Shown: positions 12,058 through 23,548 of the stretch, one piece after another
Numbering within the stretch: position 1 is the first letter of the stretch
Layout: the number at the start of each line of letters is the position of its first letter
From: Microbotryomycetes sp. JL201
Lineage: Eukaryota; Basidiomycota; Microbotryomycetes
Direction of reading: 5' to 3'
Length of the DNA stretch: 64,000 nucleotides
Assembly: GCA_033819885.1 (NCBI GenBank)
Contig: JAQYUZ010000029.1
Coordinates: forward strand, 62,001-126,000
The notes under the pieces: model-generated
Database searches by the model: none
Told to the model about the DNA's origin: nothing
Seen by the model: only the letters and a program-made list of their open reading frames with translations
Translations under genes and position numbers: made by a program

Positions 12058-12801
12058 CTGCGGTCGACGCGGAATGCAAAACAAAACAGAAGTCAGTTCG
12101 CTGCCTTCTGACTTCGTCTAGATTGATGCTGTGGTGTCTGTCCGCTGTCTCTTCGTTGCGTGCCCAATAAGCCAAGATTGCCGGTGACCATAGCCATAGC
12201 GTCAAGCAAGTCGCATATGGCGTGCCTTCCGACTACCAGCTCTTCTCGTCCAGCGAACGTCAAGGTCATATGTCACGTCGGTCAGGTCGAACGAGGCGGT
12301 CCAAAAAATTGTGAAGCGGCCGGGGGTGCAAGTGACATGACGGTCGACGACATTGACGGAAGGTCGGTGCAGACAGACACCTAGTGCGAAAGCAAGTATG
12401 CGAGCGAGTGTTTACCTTTGGGCGGGTGGTGAGGCACGACAGGAACGAGCCCGCCAGGCCGGCGCGGACGACCCGAGGTGGGTCAGCGCCGACGCCCGAA
12501 CGGGGCTCAGCACAAGTTGCCGACCTCTTGATGATGATGCAGAAGGTTGGCGGGCGGTCAAGCAAGAGGTATTCACGTACCTCGCAATTTTCCTGGATGT
12601 TCCGCAACCATGTGTGTCGGCGAAAATCGAGCTGGCTCGAGCGCAACGGGCCGGGTTCACTAGTCAACTTGACCCAGCGCGCTGCAACGCTCGGCAAGAG
12701 CGGACGACAAGTTGTCTCAAAGATAATCACGCTGCATACGTGTAGCCTCCGCAAGGCGTTTCTACCAAGTACTCAGACTAGGCAGATACACGCGCGCCGA
12801 C
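12058..12801. promoter_or_regulatory. Divergent promoter region, RPL14 and PRP40
   Basis: This 744-base stretch lies between two divergent housekeeping genes and is expected to drive both. Open frames here have no recognisable domains and overlap one another. I could not pick out a defined ribosomal-protein promoter element. Confidence 0.4.
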
Positions 12802-15440
12802 ATGGCTTCACCTGCCATTCCGCCCAGTCCGGTACCCCCGGCTTGGTCAAAGCACATCTCACCAGATGGCCGACCGTTCTGGACCAACGCCATTACGAAA
12901 GAGAGTGTGTGGAACAAGCCTCGAGACTTGATGAGTCCTCCCGAGCGCGAGGCAGACGAGACCACAGACTTTCAAGAGCTTGAAAGTGGTGGCAGACCAT
13001 ATTGGTTAAACAGACAGACAAAGGAGACGACTTGGACGAGGCCAAAGGCTGTCGAAGGTGAGCGCACGGGCCACGAGTTGCTTCGCTTTCGTTTGCATGC
13101 TTGCTGAGATAGATACTTTGTGTCATCGCAGAGATATTTGCAAAGCATGCGTAAGCTGCCTCGCTGCTTTGACATTCAATTTGCGATATTGAGTCCAGTC
13201 AACCTTGCAGAGCATTGGCCAGCAACAGTCCAAATGCTCGCGCGCCGCCCCTCGCAGGCGCTAACGGATCGCCCGCTGGCTCCGGCACTCCGATGACACC
13301 AAACACTGGTGCTCTTGTTGGCCCAGGCGGCTTTGGCCCTGGCGGAGCAGGACCTGGGTCTATGCCTTTGCGACCTGGAGGCGGACCGCCGTTGATTAAC
13401 GGCGTGCCATCGTTCGCAACGCACGCAGAAGCAGAACAAGCTTTCATAGACATGCTCAAAGCCAAAGGCGTGACGCCAAGCTGGACGTGGGAGCAAGTCA
13501 TGCGCGAAACGATCACTGAACCCATGTACAAGGCTCTCAAGACTTTGTCCGAGCGCAAGGTAGCATTCGAAAAGTTCTGTCTCGAGCAGCAGAGGTCCGA
13601 ACAGCAGCTCAGGGAGGAAAGCCTAGCTAAGTGCCGCAAAGACTGGAACAAGGCTTTGGACAAATTGAACGGAGGACCAGCCAACGAGAACGGCGTCAAG
13701 ACGTGGTGGAGTTATGAGAGAGCCAGGAGTGAACTTGAGAGCAAGTACCAAGACGTGTGGAGCTTGCCGCGGAACGACGAGGAGCGCAAGATCTTGTTTA
13801 GGGACTATATCGATAATCTGAAGAAGAAAGAAGAGGTCAGTCAGACAGTCCAGCGTCACAACAGCACATTCTAATTTGTGCGACTCATGAACAGACTGAG
13901 AAAAATGAATTGCGCACAAAGAATATGGACAAGATCACAAAGATTCTCCAAGGACTCGATCTCGACCTTGCTGGTACAGTCAGATGGCAAGATGTCCGCA
14001 ACGCTGTCATCAACACCCCAGAATGGAATCGAGACACTGAACTCCAAAAGATTGAGCCGATCGACGTCCTCATTGTATACGAGGACGAGTTGCGGAAGGC
14101 AGAGAAGGACGCGAACGAAGCCAGGTCGAAGCAGAACGAGGACCGCCGCCGCAAGCATCGCAAGGCTCGCGAGGACTTTGTGGTAATTCCAGTCCAGCAT
14201 GTGGCAGCTATTCTCCGACTCGAGCTGAACCTCATCTCCTATGTTCGTCCCAGGCGTTTCTGCATGAGCTCAAGAGCGCAGATCACATTGCATCCGGCAC
14301 TTCCTGGAAGTCTGTGTATCCCGTCATCTCAAAGGACTCTCGCTACCACAACTTGCTGGGCGTCCCTGGCTCGTCTCCAATCGACTTGTTTTGGGACGTG
14401 GTCGACGAGCTCGATCAACAATTCGATGCCGAGATGAGACACGTCGAAGCGGTCTTGGCTCAGGAAAAGCTCGAGGTAACGGATGAGACGACGTTTGAAC
14501 AATTCCAAGAGGCGATCGACAAAGACACGAAGGTGGCAGCGATGGACTATGCCACGAAAAGGGCTGCATTTGAACGCGTGAGTGATACGAAGTATTTTGA
14601 CCTGACTGCAGAGCATCTGAATATTCTTCGTTGTGATGTCCAGCTCCGCGCGCGTCGTGCGCGCATGTTGAAGGAAGAGCGCAGACGGGCAGAGCGGCGC
14701 CTTCGAGAGCTTGTAGATGATCTGCGATACGCCTACAAGAAGCTAGACCCTCCCGTTGACCTGGAGTCGTCGTATGAAGATGTGCGTTGAACTCCGTTGC
14801 GCCAGTGCAAGCGCGCTGAACTAACACAGCCGGTTCAAAGAATCTCGAGCGGATCAAGGAGACTGCAGAATTTAAAGCGCTGGAGGGCGATGACGAGTCT
14901 CGCAAGCTTGCATTCGAAAAATTTGTGCGAAGGCAAAAGGTAGGGTTGTGCTTGTCGTGCAGCAAGCCTGCCCTCTTTGCTCATGTTCTTTTGGCTGTTC
15001 CTCAGGAAAAAAATCGCGATCGAGAAGAGGAGGACCGGAGGTACCGCGATCGTGACGATGATAGGGACCGTCACCGCGATAGAGATCGCCACCGTGATCG
15101 AGAAAGCCGTCACACTAGGGACGACCGCGACAAAGAGCGTTCGAGGCGCGGCAGCGATGCCTCAAGGACAGACGAGCGTCGATCTCGGCGTCGTGATTCT
15201 TCCGCACACCGAGCATCTTCGGAAGTAATGGATGAACCCAGGTACAAACGAGGAGCGAGTCGAGAGGGCTCACGTCCGTTTGATGGTGAACCGGCTCGAA
15301 AGTCGCGAAAAGTCGACCATGATGGTAACAGGCGCGACGTCGAGAAGGTGAGCATCATTGAGCAGGCTTCTAGATGAAGGTCCTCACTGTCGGGTACTGT
15401 GGTGTAGGATGACGGACCGGAGGAAGGCGAAATTGCTTGA
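12802..15440 (+). CDS. PRP40: Pre-mRNA processing factor Prp40 (WW and FF domains)
   Basis: U1 snRNP component bridging the 5' splice site to branch-point factors. Nine exons: 12802-13057, 13132-13150, 13211-13835, 13895-14182, 14254-14577, 14644-14781, 14841-14939, 15006-15347 and 15408-15440, giving 707 residues. Two WW domains lie at about residues 13-40 and 54-80, each with the second Trp and final Pro. A Pro/Gly-rich linker leads to a run of FF domains (AFIDMLKAKGV...WTWEQV, FKALEGDD...AFEKFVRRQK). The C-terminus is an Arg/Asp/Ser-rich tail ending EEGEIA. The intron 14578-14643 is 66 bases, has no stop and would add 22 residues if retained. The 14782-14840 intron uses an AAG acceptor past a nearer CAG, which gives the normal FF spacing. 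Exon 2 is 19 bases. Confidence 0.92.
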
Positions 15441-15675
15441 TCTGATAAGACATGACCGAAGATGGAAGACGGGCTGTGGTGGCGTGCATTTGCCTTCACT
15501 GCTTATAAGCTTGACAATGAAAATATACTCGTAGAGAGACGTTTTTCGACAGCACTGCGTTGTCATCTTCCCATCTCGCACTATGACGAAATGAGCCGAT
15601 GAAGTCATTCGGTCCTGACGTGCAAGCGCGGCTCTTGTCGCACATACTACGCTTCCCGCCTCACATCAACGAGTC

Positions 15676-16231
15676 ATGGAAACGCCAGAGCTGTCACCGG
15701 AACTTCGCCTGAGAACCTCACCGGATTCGGGTGGCAGAGGTTCTGATGCTGCGCAAGAACGAGCGTCGGCAGACGGAGAGCACGCGCCGCACAAGGCCAA
15801 CTCACACTCGAACACGTCCGCGCTTGATACAATGAGCCGGTTGAGCAGCACACTTCCTTCCGATGGGACAGCACACACTGCAGGCAGTGACGACGACAGC
15901 GAATCGTCACCTCGTGAAAACGGCAAACTCGCTGCCGCTGCTAATGGCCACGACGCGGCTGATGTGCACAGGCGGGGCAGCTGGGACGATCAGCAAGACA
16001 AAGTCAAAATGTACAAGAGTGAGTTCTGCACGCCGAAGCTGGAGACAAGGGAGATGTCGACGATGTCGTCATCGTCACGTGATGCCTCGAGAACTCAATT
16101 CGTTTTGTTGTGCAGCCGCTCTGCACAAGTACACTCTGCAGCACTTTCACGAGTTCCAACGGACTGTGGAACAACGCAGCAGGTCGAATTCATCCCCCGT
16201 TAAGCCCATGCGCAACGGTTTTGCGACTTGA
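15676..16231 (+). CDS. Small unknown protein with SWDDQQDKVKMYK motif
   Basis: Two exons, 15676-16018 and 16116-16231, give 152 residues. The first two thirds are Ser/Asp-rich and look disordered. The junction rebuilds a helical stretch, KVKMYK joined to ALHKYTLQHFHEFQ, which looks like a conserved short helix in an otherwise loose protein. The 97-base intron has a GTGAGT donor and a polypyrimidine-GCAG acceptor. It lies 235 bases after PRP40 and on the same strand. I do not recognise the family and assign no function. Confidence 0.6.
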
Positions 16232-16394
16232 CCTTCATTCTCGGACGCTTCAGATTGGATTTTGAGGATGCTGACGGAGTGGTCTCGCTTTGTTGTACCT
16301 TTGATACGCAACTCTCTCCCTCTTTGTAATCGCTGTTTTCGCTTGCTTTTTGTCATGGACACTTTCTGCTTTCACCTCGTTGCACTCACCTGCC

Positions 16395-18695
16395 ATGGCC
16401 TCGAACGTGGATGAGACCGACCTGTTGAGCAAGCTGCCTCTTGATTTGATAACAGACAATATCCTCCCGCTACTGCCAACGTCTACCGTGCTCAACTTGG
16501 CAGCGACGTCACGCTCGTACCACCGTTTCGTCACCGGCATCGAATGCGAGACGGTCTGGCAGCGACGATGCAGCCGAGAGTTTCACTTCCCCGTAAGGCA
16601 AAGCGGACGTCGACGAGGATGGCTCATTCTCTACCAGAGACTGTCGAAATCGAGCACATGGGTGTGGGGTCCGTCAGCCTCTCAATTGTTTGAGGGTCAT
16701 ACAAGCACAACAGCATTGACAGTTTCGCAAGCACAGGATCAAAGGACAACGGTCGCATGGGCCTTGCAGGATCGGAAGGCCGGCTCAGGGAACGCATCAT
16801 CTCGGGCGGACTGGTCGTGCCGACCCGACTACAACTTGGGATGAGCATTGTCGCACTGGCAGCCGCAGGATGGTCTTTCCACGCATTGACATCAGAAGGG
16901 TACATCATCTCGTGGGGCACTTTCGACGGGGGACAATTTGTCATGGGCAACGCGCCACTGTCAAATCCCGGTCGGATCATTCAACAGCCAATGGCTCACC
17001 CTAACCGCCCCGAGATGGAAGAGGTCGTCGATCTCAAAGCTGGCAGGGGACACGTGCTCGCGAAAAGCTGGTCTGGCAAAGTTTACGAGTTTCGATGCCT
17101 CGGCAGGACGGCTCAAATCTGTGACTCTGAAGGTCGATGGGGTCGAGCTTCCCATTCGGACCAGGACGCGGTGGTTGCGATAGAGGCGGGATGGGTCAGT
17201 ATCTATCCTAATCACGTGAAATGCCGCTGACACTCCTGCTGCTCCAAAGGAGCACTCGCTGGTTCTCACACGTGCAGGCGATGCATTCATCTGGTGGCAA
17301 TCTGGTCCAGGAACCATCGCAGAGGCAGCAAAAGCAGTCGGGGAGTCCAGGTTAACGGATGCCACTTGCCAAGGCGTCTTGTTCCCGCTCGAGGTCGAAT
17401 CTGTCAGGCTTCCAGATTTGCCAGACGCGACCGAGGGCGAAAGGATACGGCTGATCGCTTCTGGCGACACCTTTGTCATTGCCTTGACCACTTTGTCTCG
17501 ACTCTTCTTCCTTGATGTATCCAACGTGCCAGACCGAGCTGGACAGTTGGGTCATGCAGGCAGTGACGAGCCGGACGATAGCCCGGATCGGTCCCGCGCG
17601 AGTCGGGAGCGCTTGGCCATGGCATTTCTCTCTGGTCAACGCGGTTGGAGGCCCATGACAAGATTTTACGAGGCAGACCAATTTCAGTCGCTCGACGGGT
17701 TTAGAGAGAGCAAACCGCCTGCTTCAACGCGCATCACCCACATCTCGGCGCATTTTAAATCATTCTTTGCTTGTGAGTTGTCCACACATCTCCTCATACC
17801 GCCGATCTGATTCAGTGCCTTCAAGACTCGGTGCCTGCCGACAGCAATTTGGACAGCTCGGTAGTGCTGCAAGGCAACGACGAATGGACCGAGAATGTAG
17901 ATCCGATCGTCGTGCCAGAGCTGCAACATTGCTCAGTCATAAAGTCAGTAGCTAGCGTCCGAAGCGTGACGACTCGTCTGAACTGATAATGGGATTTTCA
18001 GGGTTGCCCAAGGAGATTACCACAATTTGGCGCTCACTTCAGATGGTTAGTCTCGTCTGAAATGTCAGACACTTTTCTCGGGGAGCTGAACGCCGAATAC
18101 GACAGGTCATGTCCTCAGTTGGGGTAGTTTCTCTTCTGGTGCACTCGGCCTAGGTCACCCTCAACTATCCAACACCCCACTGTCAGTCGAACAATCCCAT
18201 TGGTCCACTTCGACCTCGATAACGGCTGGCAACGACGTTCCGCCTCCAAGAGCCCACCCGGGCGAGCCAGGTGTCAGGTTCCCTGGATTTGTGCGAACGA
18301 GACCGGTCCAACCTCTGCCTCCACCACCCGACAAGGTCGAAACTCCGATGCTGATCAGGTTTCCAGGAGACGTTGATGAGACTTTAACAGAGCTTGACGT
18401 AGATCTGAAGAAAGAGGGAAAGAGAAGGACGCAGGGAAAATTTGTGTTTGAGGTGACGGCGGGAGGCTGGCATTCTGGTGCGTTAGCTGTCGAGATTGGT
18501 GACGGAGGCGTCGACGATGATGGGCCGATCATCAAATCGACGCTACCAGTCCAAACAGACTCTGCCGGGTTTGACCGAGTACCCGAAGGAATCGAGCCAG
18601 GTCAACATCAGCCTCGGGGCATCTTCCGTGGTGGCGTGTTTCGGATTGGGTTCGCAGGAAGAGGCATGAGAAGGAATTTGAATCCTGAACAATAA
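16395..18695 (+). CDS. F-box protein with RCC1-like repeats (Saf1-like)
   Basis: Probable substrate receptor of an SCF ubiquitin ligase. In yeast Saf1 targets vacuolar and metabolic enzymes. Exons: 16395-16668, 16737-17194, 17250-17772, 17826-17943, 18002-18045 and 18106-18695, giving 668 residues. An F-box is at about residues 12-50 (LPLDLITDNILPLLP). RCC1 blades follow: WVWGSKDNGRMGL appears only on removing 16669-16736, then YIISWGTFDGGQF, VAQGDYHNLAL and HVLSWGSFSSGALGLGH. The fourth exon is reached through an AAG acceptor that skips a CAG 10 bases upstream and yields FFAYSVPADS. ATG at 16395 (CCATGG) is preferred over 16350. Confidence 0.82.
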
Positions 18696-18828
18696 CCTTG
18701 TGAAATACCAAGCTTTGTGTTTCAAACATGTACGGCGCGCGTAGACCAAAATGAGTGATTTCTTCGAACAATGCAAGACATCGAGTCACCATTGACCAGC
18801 AATGGGACTCTAGCGACCAGCCGCCGGA

Positions 18829-21800
18829 TCAAGCTTTCGCAGACTGCAACCTGTCTGCTCCATCCTTGATGATTTTGAAGGACCGAAGCAGCTGAGCCTT
18901 GCTGTTGACGTCCACGGCGCGAAGTAAGTCTTGCATTGTGCCACTATTGTCGAGCTTGAGCTTGGCGAGCTTAAGCAGGAACGCTGCATCGGCCTGGGCG
19001 GTCAACGGCAAGGTCTCATTGGCGCGCACGCGACGCTCTCGGGCCCTCGAACTGGTCTCGAATTCCTTTGAAATGTCAGTGGCGCGTTGTACCAGGGTGC
19101 TGCAGTGGATCACGTGTCAGAGTCGACTCGTCGGAATTTATTGAATTTGCCACCTACTCGGACATGCCAGCGAGAGACGCAATTCTAGGCCCGTACGATT
19201 TGGGCGACACGCCATCGACCTGAAAGACACCGCAAATCAGAAAGATAAGCCTTATACATAAGTTGCGCACACTCACAAGCTTATACAAAAAGATGACGGC
19301 ATGCGTCTCGTCGTCAACTTGAGTCTGCATGTTGCACAGGCGAATTTGCGGGTGGTACTGTAAAAGTAACCAAGTTGTCAGCCCGAGATGTCATACTGAA
19401 AGAAGCATGGAGACGCACGGCAAAGTCGTCCGTGAGAGAAGTAAAATGCGTTGCAAAAAAGCCGATACAGCCGACGTGTGTCGCCAGGCGATGAAGGACT
19501 GAATAAGCAATAGCCATGCCGTCATAAGTCGATGTGCCTCGACCAAGCTCGTCCAAAATGACCAGGGAACGAGGTGAGGCCTGACACGTCGCTTGTCAGG
19601 CGGTTCGTCACGACCTGAAAGCTGACGTCGCTCACCTTTGTCAGGATTTTGTTGCAATCGTCCATCTCGACTTTGAATGTCGACGAGTTGGCAAAAATGA
19701 AATCGTTGGCTCCCATGCGCGAGTAGATGGCGTCAATGGGAGAAATGCGAGCGCGAGCGGCGGGAACGTAGCATCCGACTGGAAGCAGAACCATCTTCAG
19801 CGATTGACACAAAGTAACCAACCACGCATGGACTGACGCTGAGCCATAATCGTGGCGGCGCAAGTCATGCGTAGCAATGTACTCTTGCCGGCCATCTTCA
19901 TTCGAGCGTGTCAAGCAATGGTTACCTGGGGCGAATTCTCATAAAATCCGGCATACTCACGTTGGGACCTGTCAGCAATGCCATGCGTGGTGATGCGCTT
20001 CCGAGTGCGACATCGTTCGGAATGAAATCGGTCGTGGCGCTGGAAGACCGACGATGCTCAGGCATCTGGCCAGTGCAATGGGGTTCGACAGACATACCTG
20101 AAGATGCATGGGTGACGCAGTTTTTCAAACTCGACATGAGCCGAATCGGACTCGACAATCTCGGGACGCACGCTCGGCTCCCCAAGCGCCTGCGAGCTCT
20201 TTGCCAAACTCATAAGGCAGTCGAGCTCGGCCACGAGTTTGACGATTCGCATCCAAGTGCTGTATTCTTGGTCGAATTTGCCATACACCTTGAATTGAAA
20301 GTCGCTGACGACAATCTGCTTGCGCTCACGCGCTTCTTTAAGCTTCTTGACGAGCGATTCGACTGCAGGCGAGTAGTATCGGTTGAAAGCTTTCGTGCTT
20401 GACATGCGCGTCCAGTTGGCAGGCACTTTGACTGAACTCGGTACTTCGAGTTGGAAAATGTCTTTTGTGCCAATGTCCTTGAAAGAGACCGAGCATTTGA
20501 GTTTCTTCTGTGCATCTTCGAGCTCATCTTGCAACGCGTCCTCGTACTTGTCGACATTGGCTTTGACGCGCTCATAGTCTTCGTCTTTGCCGTCAACGGG
20601 AAGCATCTCGGCGCCATCGTACAACGACTCGATCTCGTCCAGCAGTGTGTCGAACTCGGGAGCGCTCCTCAGTAGACCAGGAATGCCCTTTGACTTGAAG
20701 TCTGAAGTTGCGTTAAGCAGACCTTCTAGGCCTGTCGAGATTTGTCTGAAGGCTTTGACAACGTTCAAAAACTCGGCTTTCTTGCATTGCTTGGCGTGAA
20801 TCCGGCTGAGCATGCGTTCGAGGTCGGGCAGTTTCTTCACGACGCCATCGTAAGTGGAAGAGAAATGAGGGTTGGCAAGGATGTCGTCTACGGCGTCGAG
20901 ACGATCGTTGATAGCTGCTACTTCGCGCAATGGCGTACATAGCCAGACTTTGAATAGTCGCTTGCCGAATGGCGTCACGCAGCGCATCAAAAGCTGCAAG
21001 AGCGTGCCTTCTTGACCTCCGAGAGAGTTCTGCAGCACTTCGATATGTGCCAATGTCTGACCGTCGAGTACAAGGGCCTTGCCCTGCGAAATTGGGTCGT
21101 AGATGTTGAAGTTTTTGGTTGTGACGAGGTCCTGGTCAAGGTTCAGCTGGCGCAGATACCAGATCATGCCACCGAGAGCAGACATGCAAACTGGCTCGTG
21201 ATACATGTCGCGAATGACTTGCGGCACATTGACATCTCCGTCGCACGTGTCCATCGCATCAGAGTCCTGCGGCCGGAACATTTTGCGCAACTCTGCTTTC
21301 GTATCGTCTTCGCGCAGAAACTCGAGACCAGGCTTGAGAGCTGTCCACTGGCAATCGATGCTGAGACAGTTGCGCAAGAGCCTTAGCGTCGAGACGGACA
21401 AGTTGCCCTTTTCGTGAATGAGCTCCTTTGGTTTGAGCTGACGAATGAGAGTCTCGACTTGAGTACGGCAGGCATCGTCAGTGAAAGAAGATAATTGAAA
21501 TTGGGCTGTCGCCGCATCGAGCACGCAAACACCAAACGTTGGAGCCGATGCAGCATCGGGCGTGAATTCCTGTGCACCAACTAGTCAGCCCCACCAGATG
21601 ATATCTCACGAAGAGCGAAGACATACCTTAATGGACACGCAGTGGTTCGCCAAGTCATCCGTTAGGAGAGCACCATCAACCAGAGTTCCAGCCGTCAAAA
21701 CGCTCTTTAGCTCGCGCCGTACGATCTCTTTGCCCTTTTTTGCCTCGCCTTTTGCCTTGCCATCCTTCAAGCGAATCTCGGCACCGAGTGCAGTCTCACA

Positions 21801-23426
21801 TTGATCAACGCGGCCGACCTTGTAGCCCTGCGCGAGGAACTGCACCGGTCCTCGTCAGCGAGGAGTTCGAACACGAGCTAGGTGATGCAATGTGTACCTT
21901 TGCTGCCCAAAAATCAAATGAAGCCTCCGGCACGCCAACCATCTTCATCTTGACCCTGTCAGTTAATTTGAGATCAAACTCGCGGTGGCCAATCGCCTGT
22001 GCAAAAAGCTATGAGGACTGTAAACGCTTCTCTACGAAATCTCTTCTCACAGCGTCTTCTTCGTACTGATTGAAAGGACAAGTCAGTCAGAGTCTCGAGT
22101 GAGAAACTCATTCGCCTCACTAGCTCAAAGAATTTTCCCTTCTGAAAGAACAAGACCGTGTCATAGTGGTATTGCTTGATTTCCCAGAATTGCGTCTCGA
22201 AGGGAGAGAACGTCTTCCAAGCCGACTTGGGGATATACAGCGTACGCGGGTCGTAACCAGGCTCGCCAGGTCGGATCCCGTCCATCTGCCGCGAACTGTC
22301 AGTGCAAGCAGCTTGTGATTGCTTCTCGTTGCTCACGTCTTTCGGGTCCAGCAGGAAGCTGAATGCGTTCTCCCCGGCTCGCTTGTCTGCTTTCGCGCGC
22401 TGTGCATAATTCGTGTGAGCCGAAGACAACCCACGACCATGTTACAACTGACCTCTTTTGCGAGCGCTGCCTGCGTCTTAATGCTACTGATGCCTCCAGA
22501 GCCTGAGCTGACGCTCTTCATCATGGGTCGCGACAACGGAGACGATTTGTTGAGAGCAGGGGACGACTTTTTCGGCTTGCTCGTCGACGGAGCGTCAAGG
22601 TCGTCACTGAGAAAAGCAGAGTCGTCGATCTCTTTGAAATAGTCTTCACCTAGATATTTCCTGTGAGTAAAAGATAATCCGTGTGGGCATGATAGCCCAG
22701 AAACGTCCGACTGACTGGAAGCATCGCTGCCTGCCTCGAACTCGTCGTCCTCGCTGCTCCGAGCCTTCTTTCCTTTGGCCCTAGCCTTCGCTGCCAAAGC
22801 CTTGATTTTTGACTTTGGATCTTGAGCGGCCACTGAGAGCGCAAGATTAGTGTCGCCGGGCATGCAGCGAGAGCCAGTGGCAACCTGCCTGGGGTGTCAT
22901 CCTCGCTGTCCACGATGACAGCTTTCGCCTTGCTGGCGGGTTTCTTTTTCTTCTTAGAGGTCGCGACGCTTTCATCCTCATCCTCGTCGCCCGAAACGGG
23001 TTCAATGGCTCGCTTCGAGGGGACCTGGTCATGACGCCTCTAGTCAGGATCACGTCATTCTGGAAGCCTTCGCGGGATGCGACTCACGGGTCTTGAGGCA
23101 CTCGAGGTGAGCTCTGAGGTTGGTGCTGTGCTCGTCGCGTCCGCATCAGCCACAGAGTCGAGCTCGCTCGCGGTTGTGCTACCGTTCGTCGGCATACGTT
23201 TCGCTGGCGCCAGGTCCACTTTAGCTGCCGAAGACGAGGCAGAGGGTTTGGACGTCGCGCTTGACAAAACTGCCTTGGGCGTCGCCTTCGCTGTTGGCGT
23301 CGACGCAGGCGGCGGCCGTTGCCTGGCCGCGCTCGACGTGCTTGCGCTGCCCGGTTTGCCAAAGAACGCAAACAGCGACTGCTGCTGCCCGCCGGCTTCT
23401 TTCTTGGATTCCTTGTCTTTTGACAT
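18829..23426 (-). CDS. MSH6: DNA mismatch repair protein MSH6
   Basis: Mismatch-binding subunit of MutS-alpha with MSH2. Sixteen exons on the minus strand: 23088-23426, 22889-23039, 22453-22832, 22337-22399, 22121-22285, 22051-22065, 21898-21996, 21627-21839, 20098-21569, 19961-20039, 19838-19895, 19636-19778, 19419-19580, 19277-19357, 19158-19219 and 18829-19099, giving 1250 residues. The N-terminus has a PCNA-binding box (QQSLFAFF), a long acidic/basic linker, then GVRPGEP-like [15 protein letters not shown] and [15 protein letters not shown], the Phe-x-Glu mismatch-reading region. Walker A is TGPNMAGKST, split by an intron between Asn and Met; [12 protein letters not shown] and FFATHF follow. 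One intron (22833-22888) has a GC donor. A possible extra stop-free 69-base intron lies in the linker at about 22645-22715. Confidence 0.96.
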
Positions 23427-23548
23427 GGGCGCGCTCGAGGAGGGCGTGCGAGGTCGGGTATGAGCTCGAGCGTGAAAGGGGCGCGTCGCGCCGCGTCAGA
23501 AACAAAGCGCGCCTGGTTTTTGAGCAGGTTGGCGCGCGCCATGACGCG
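23427..23548. promoter_or_regulatory. 122-base divergent promoter, MSH6 and RAD51C-like gene
   Basis: Only 122 bases separate the start codons of MSH6 (minus strand) and the recombinase (plus strand). Both 5' leaders and both promoters must fit here or overlap the coding starts. The stretch is GC-rich with repeated GCGCG runs (GGCGCGTCGCGCCGCG about 23480, TTGGCGCGCGCC about 23529). A GGCGCG core resembles E2F/MBF-type sites that time DNA-replication genes; that reading is inference. Confidence 0.55.

Noticed and set aside
12384-12983. Plus-strand frame of 199 residues overlapping the PRP40 start
   Set aside because: It overlaps the WW-domain frame in another phase and has no domain.
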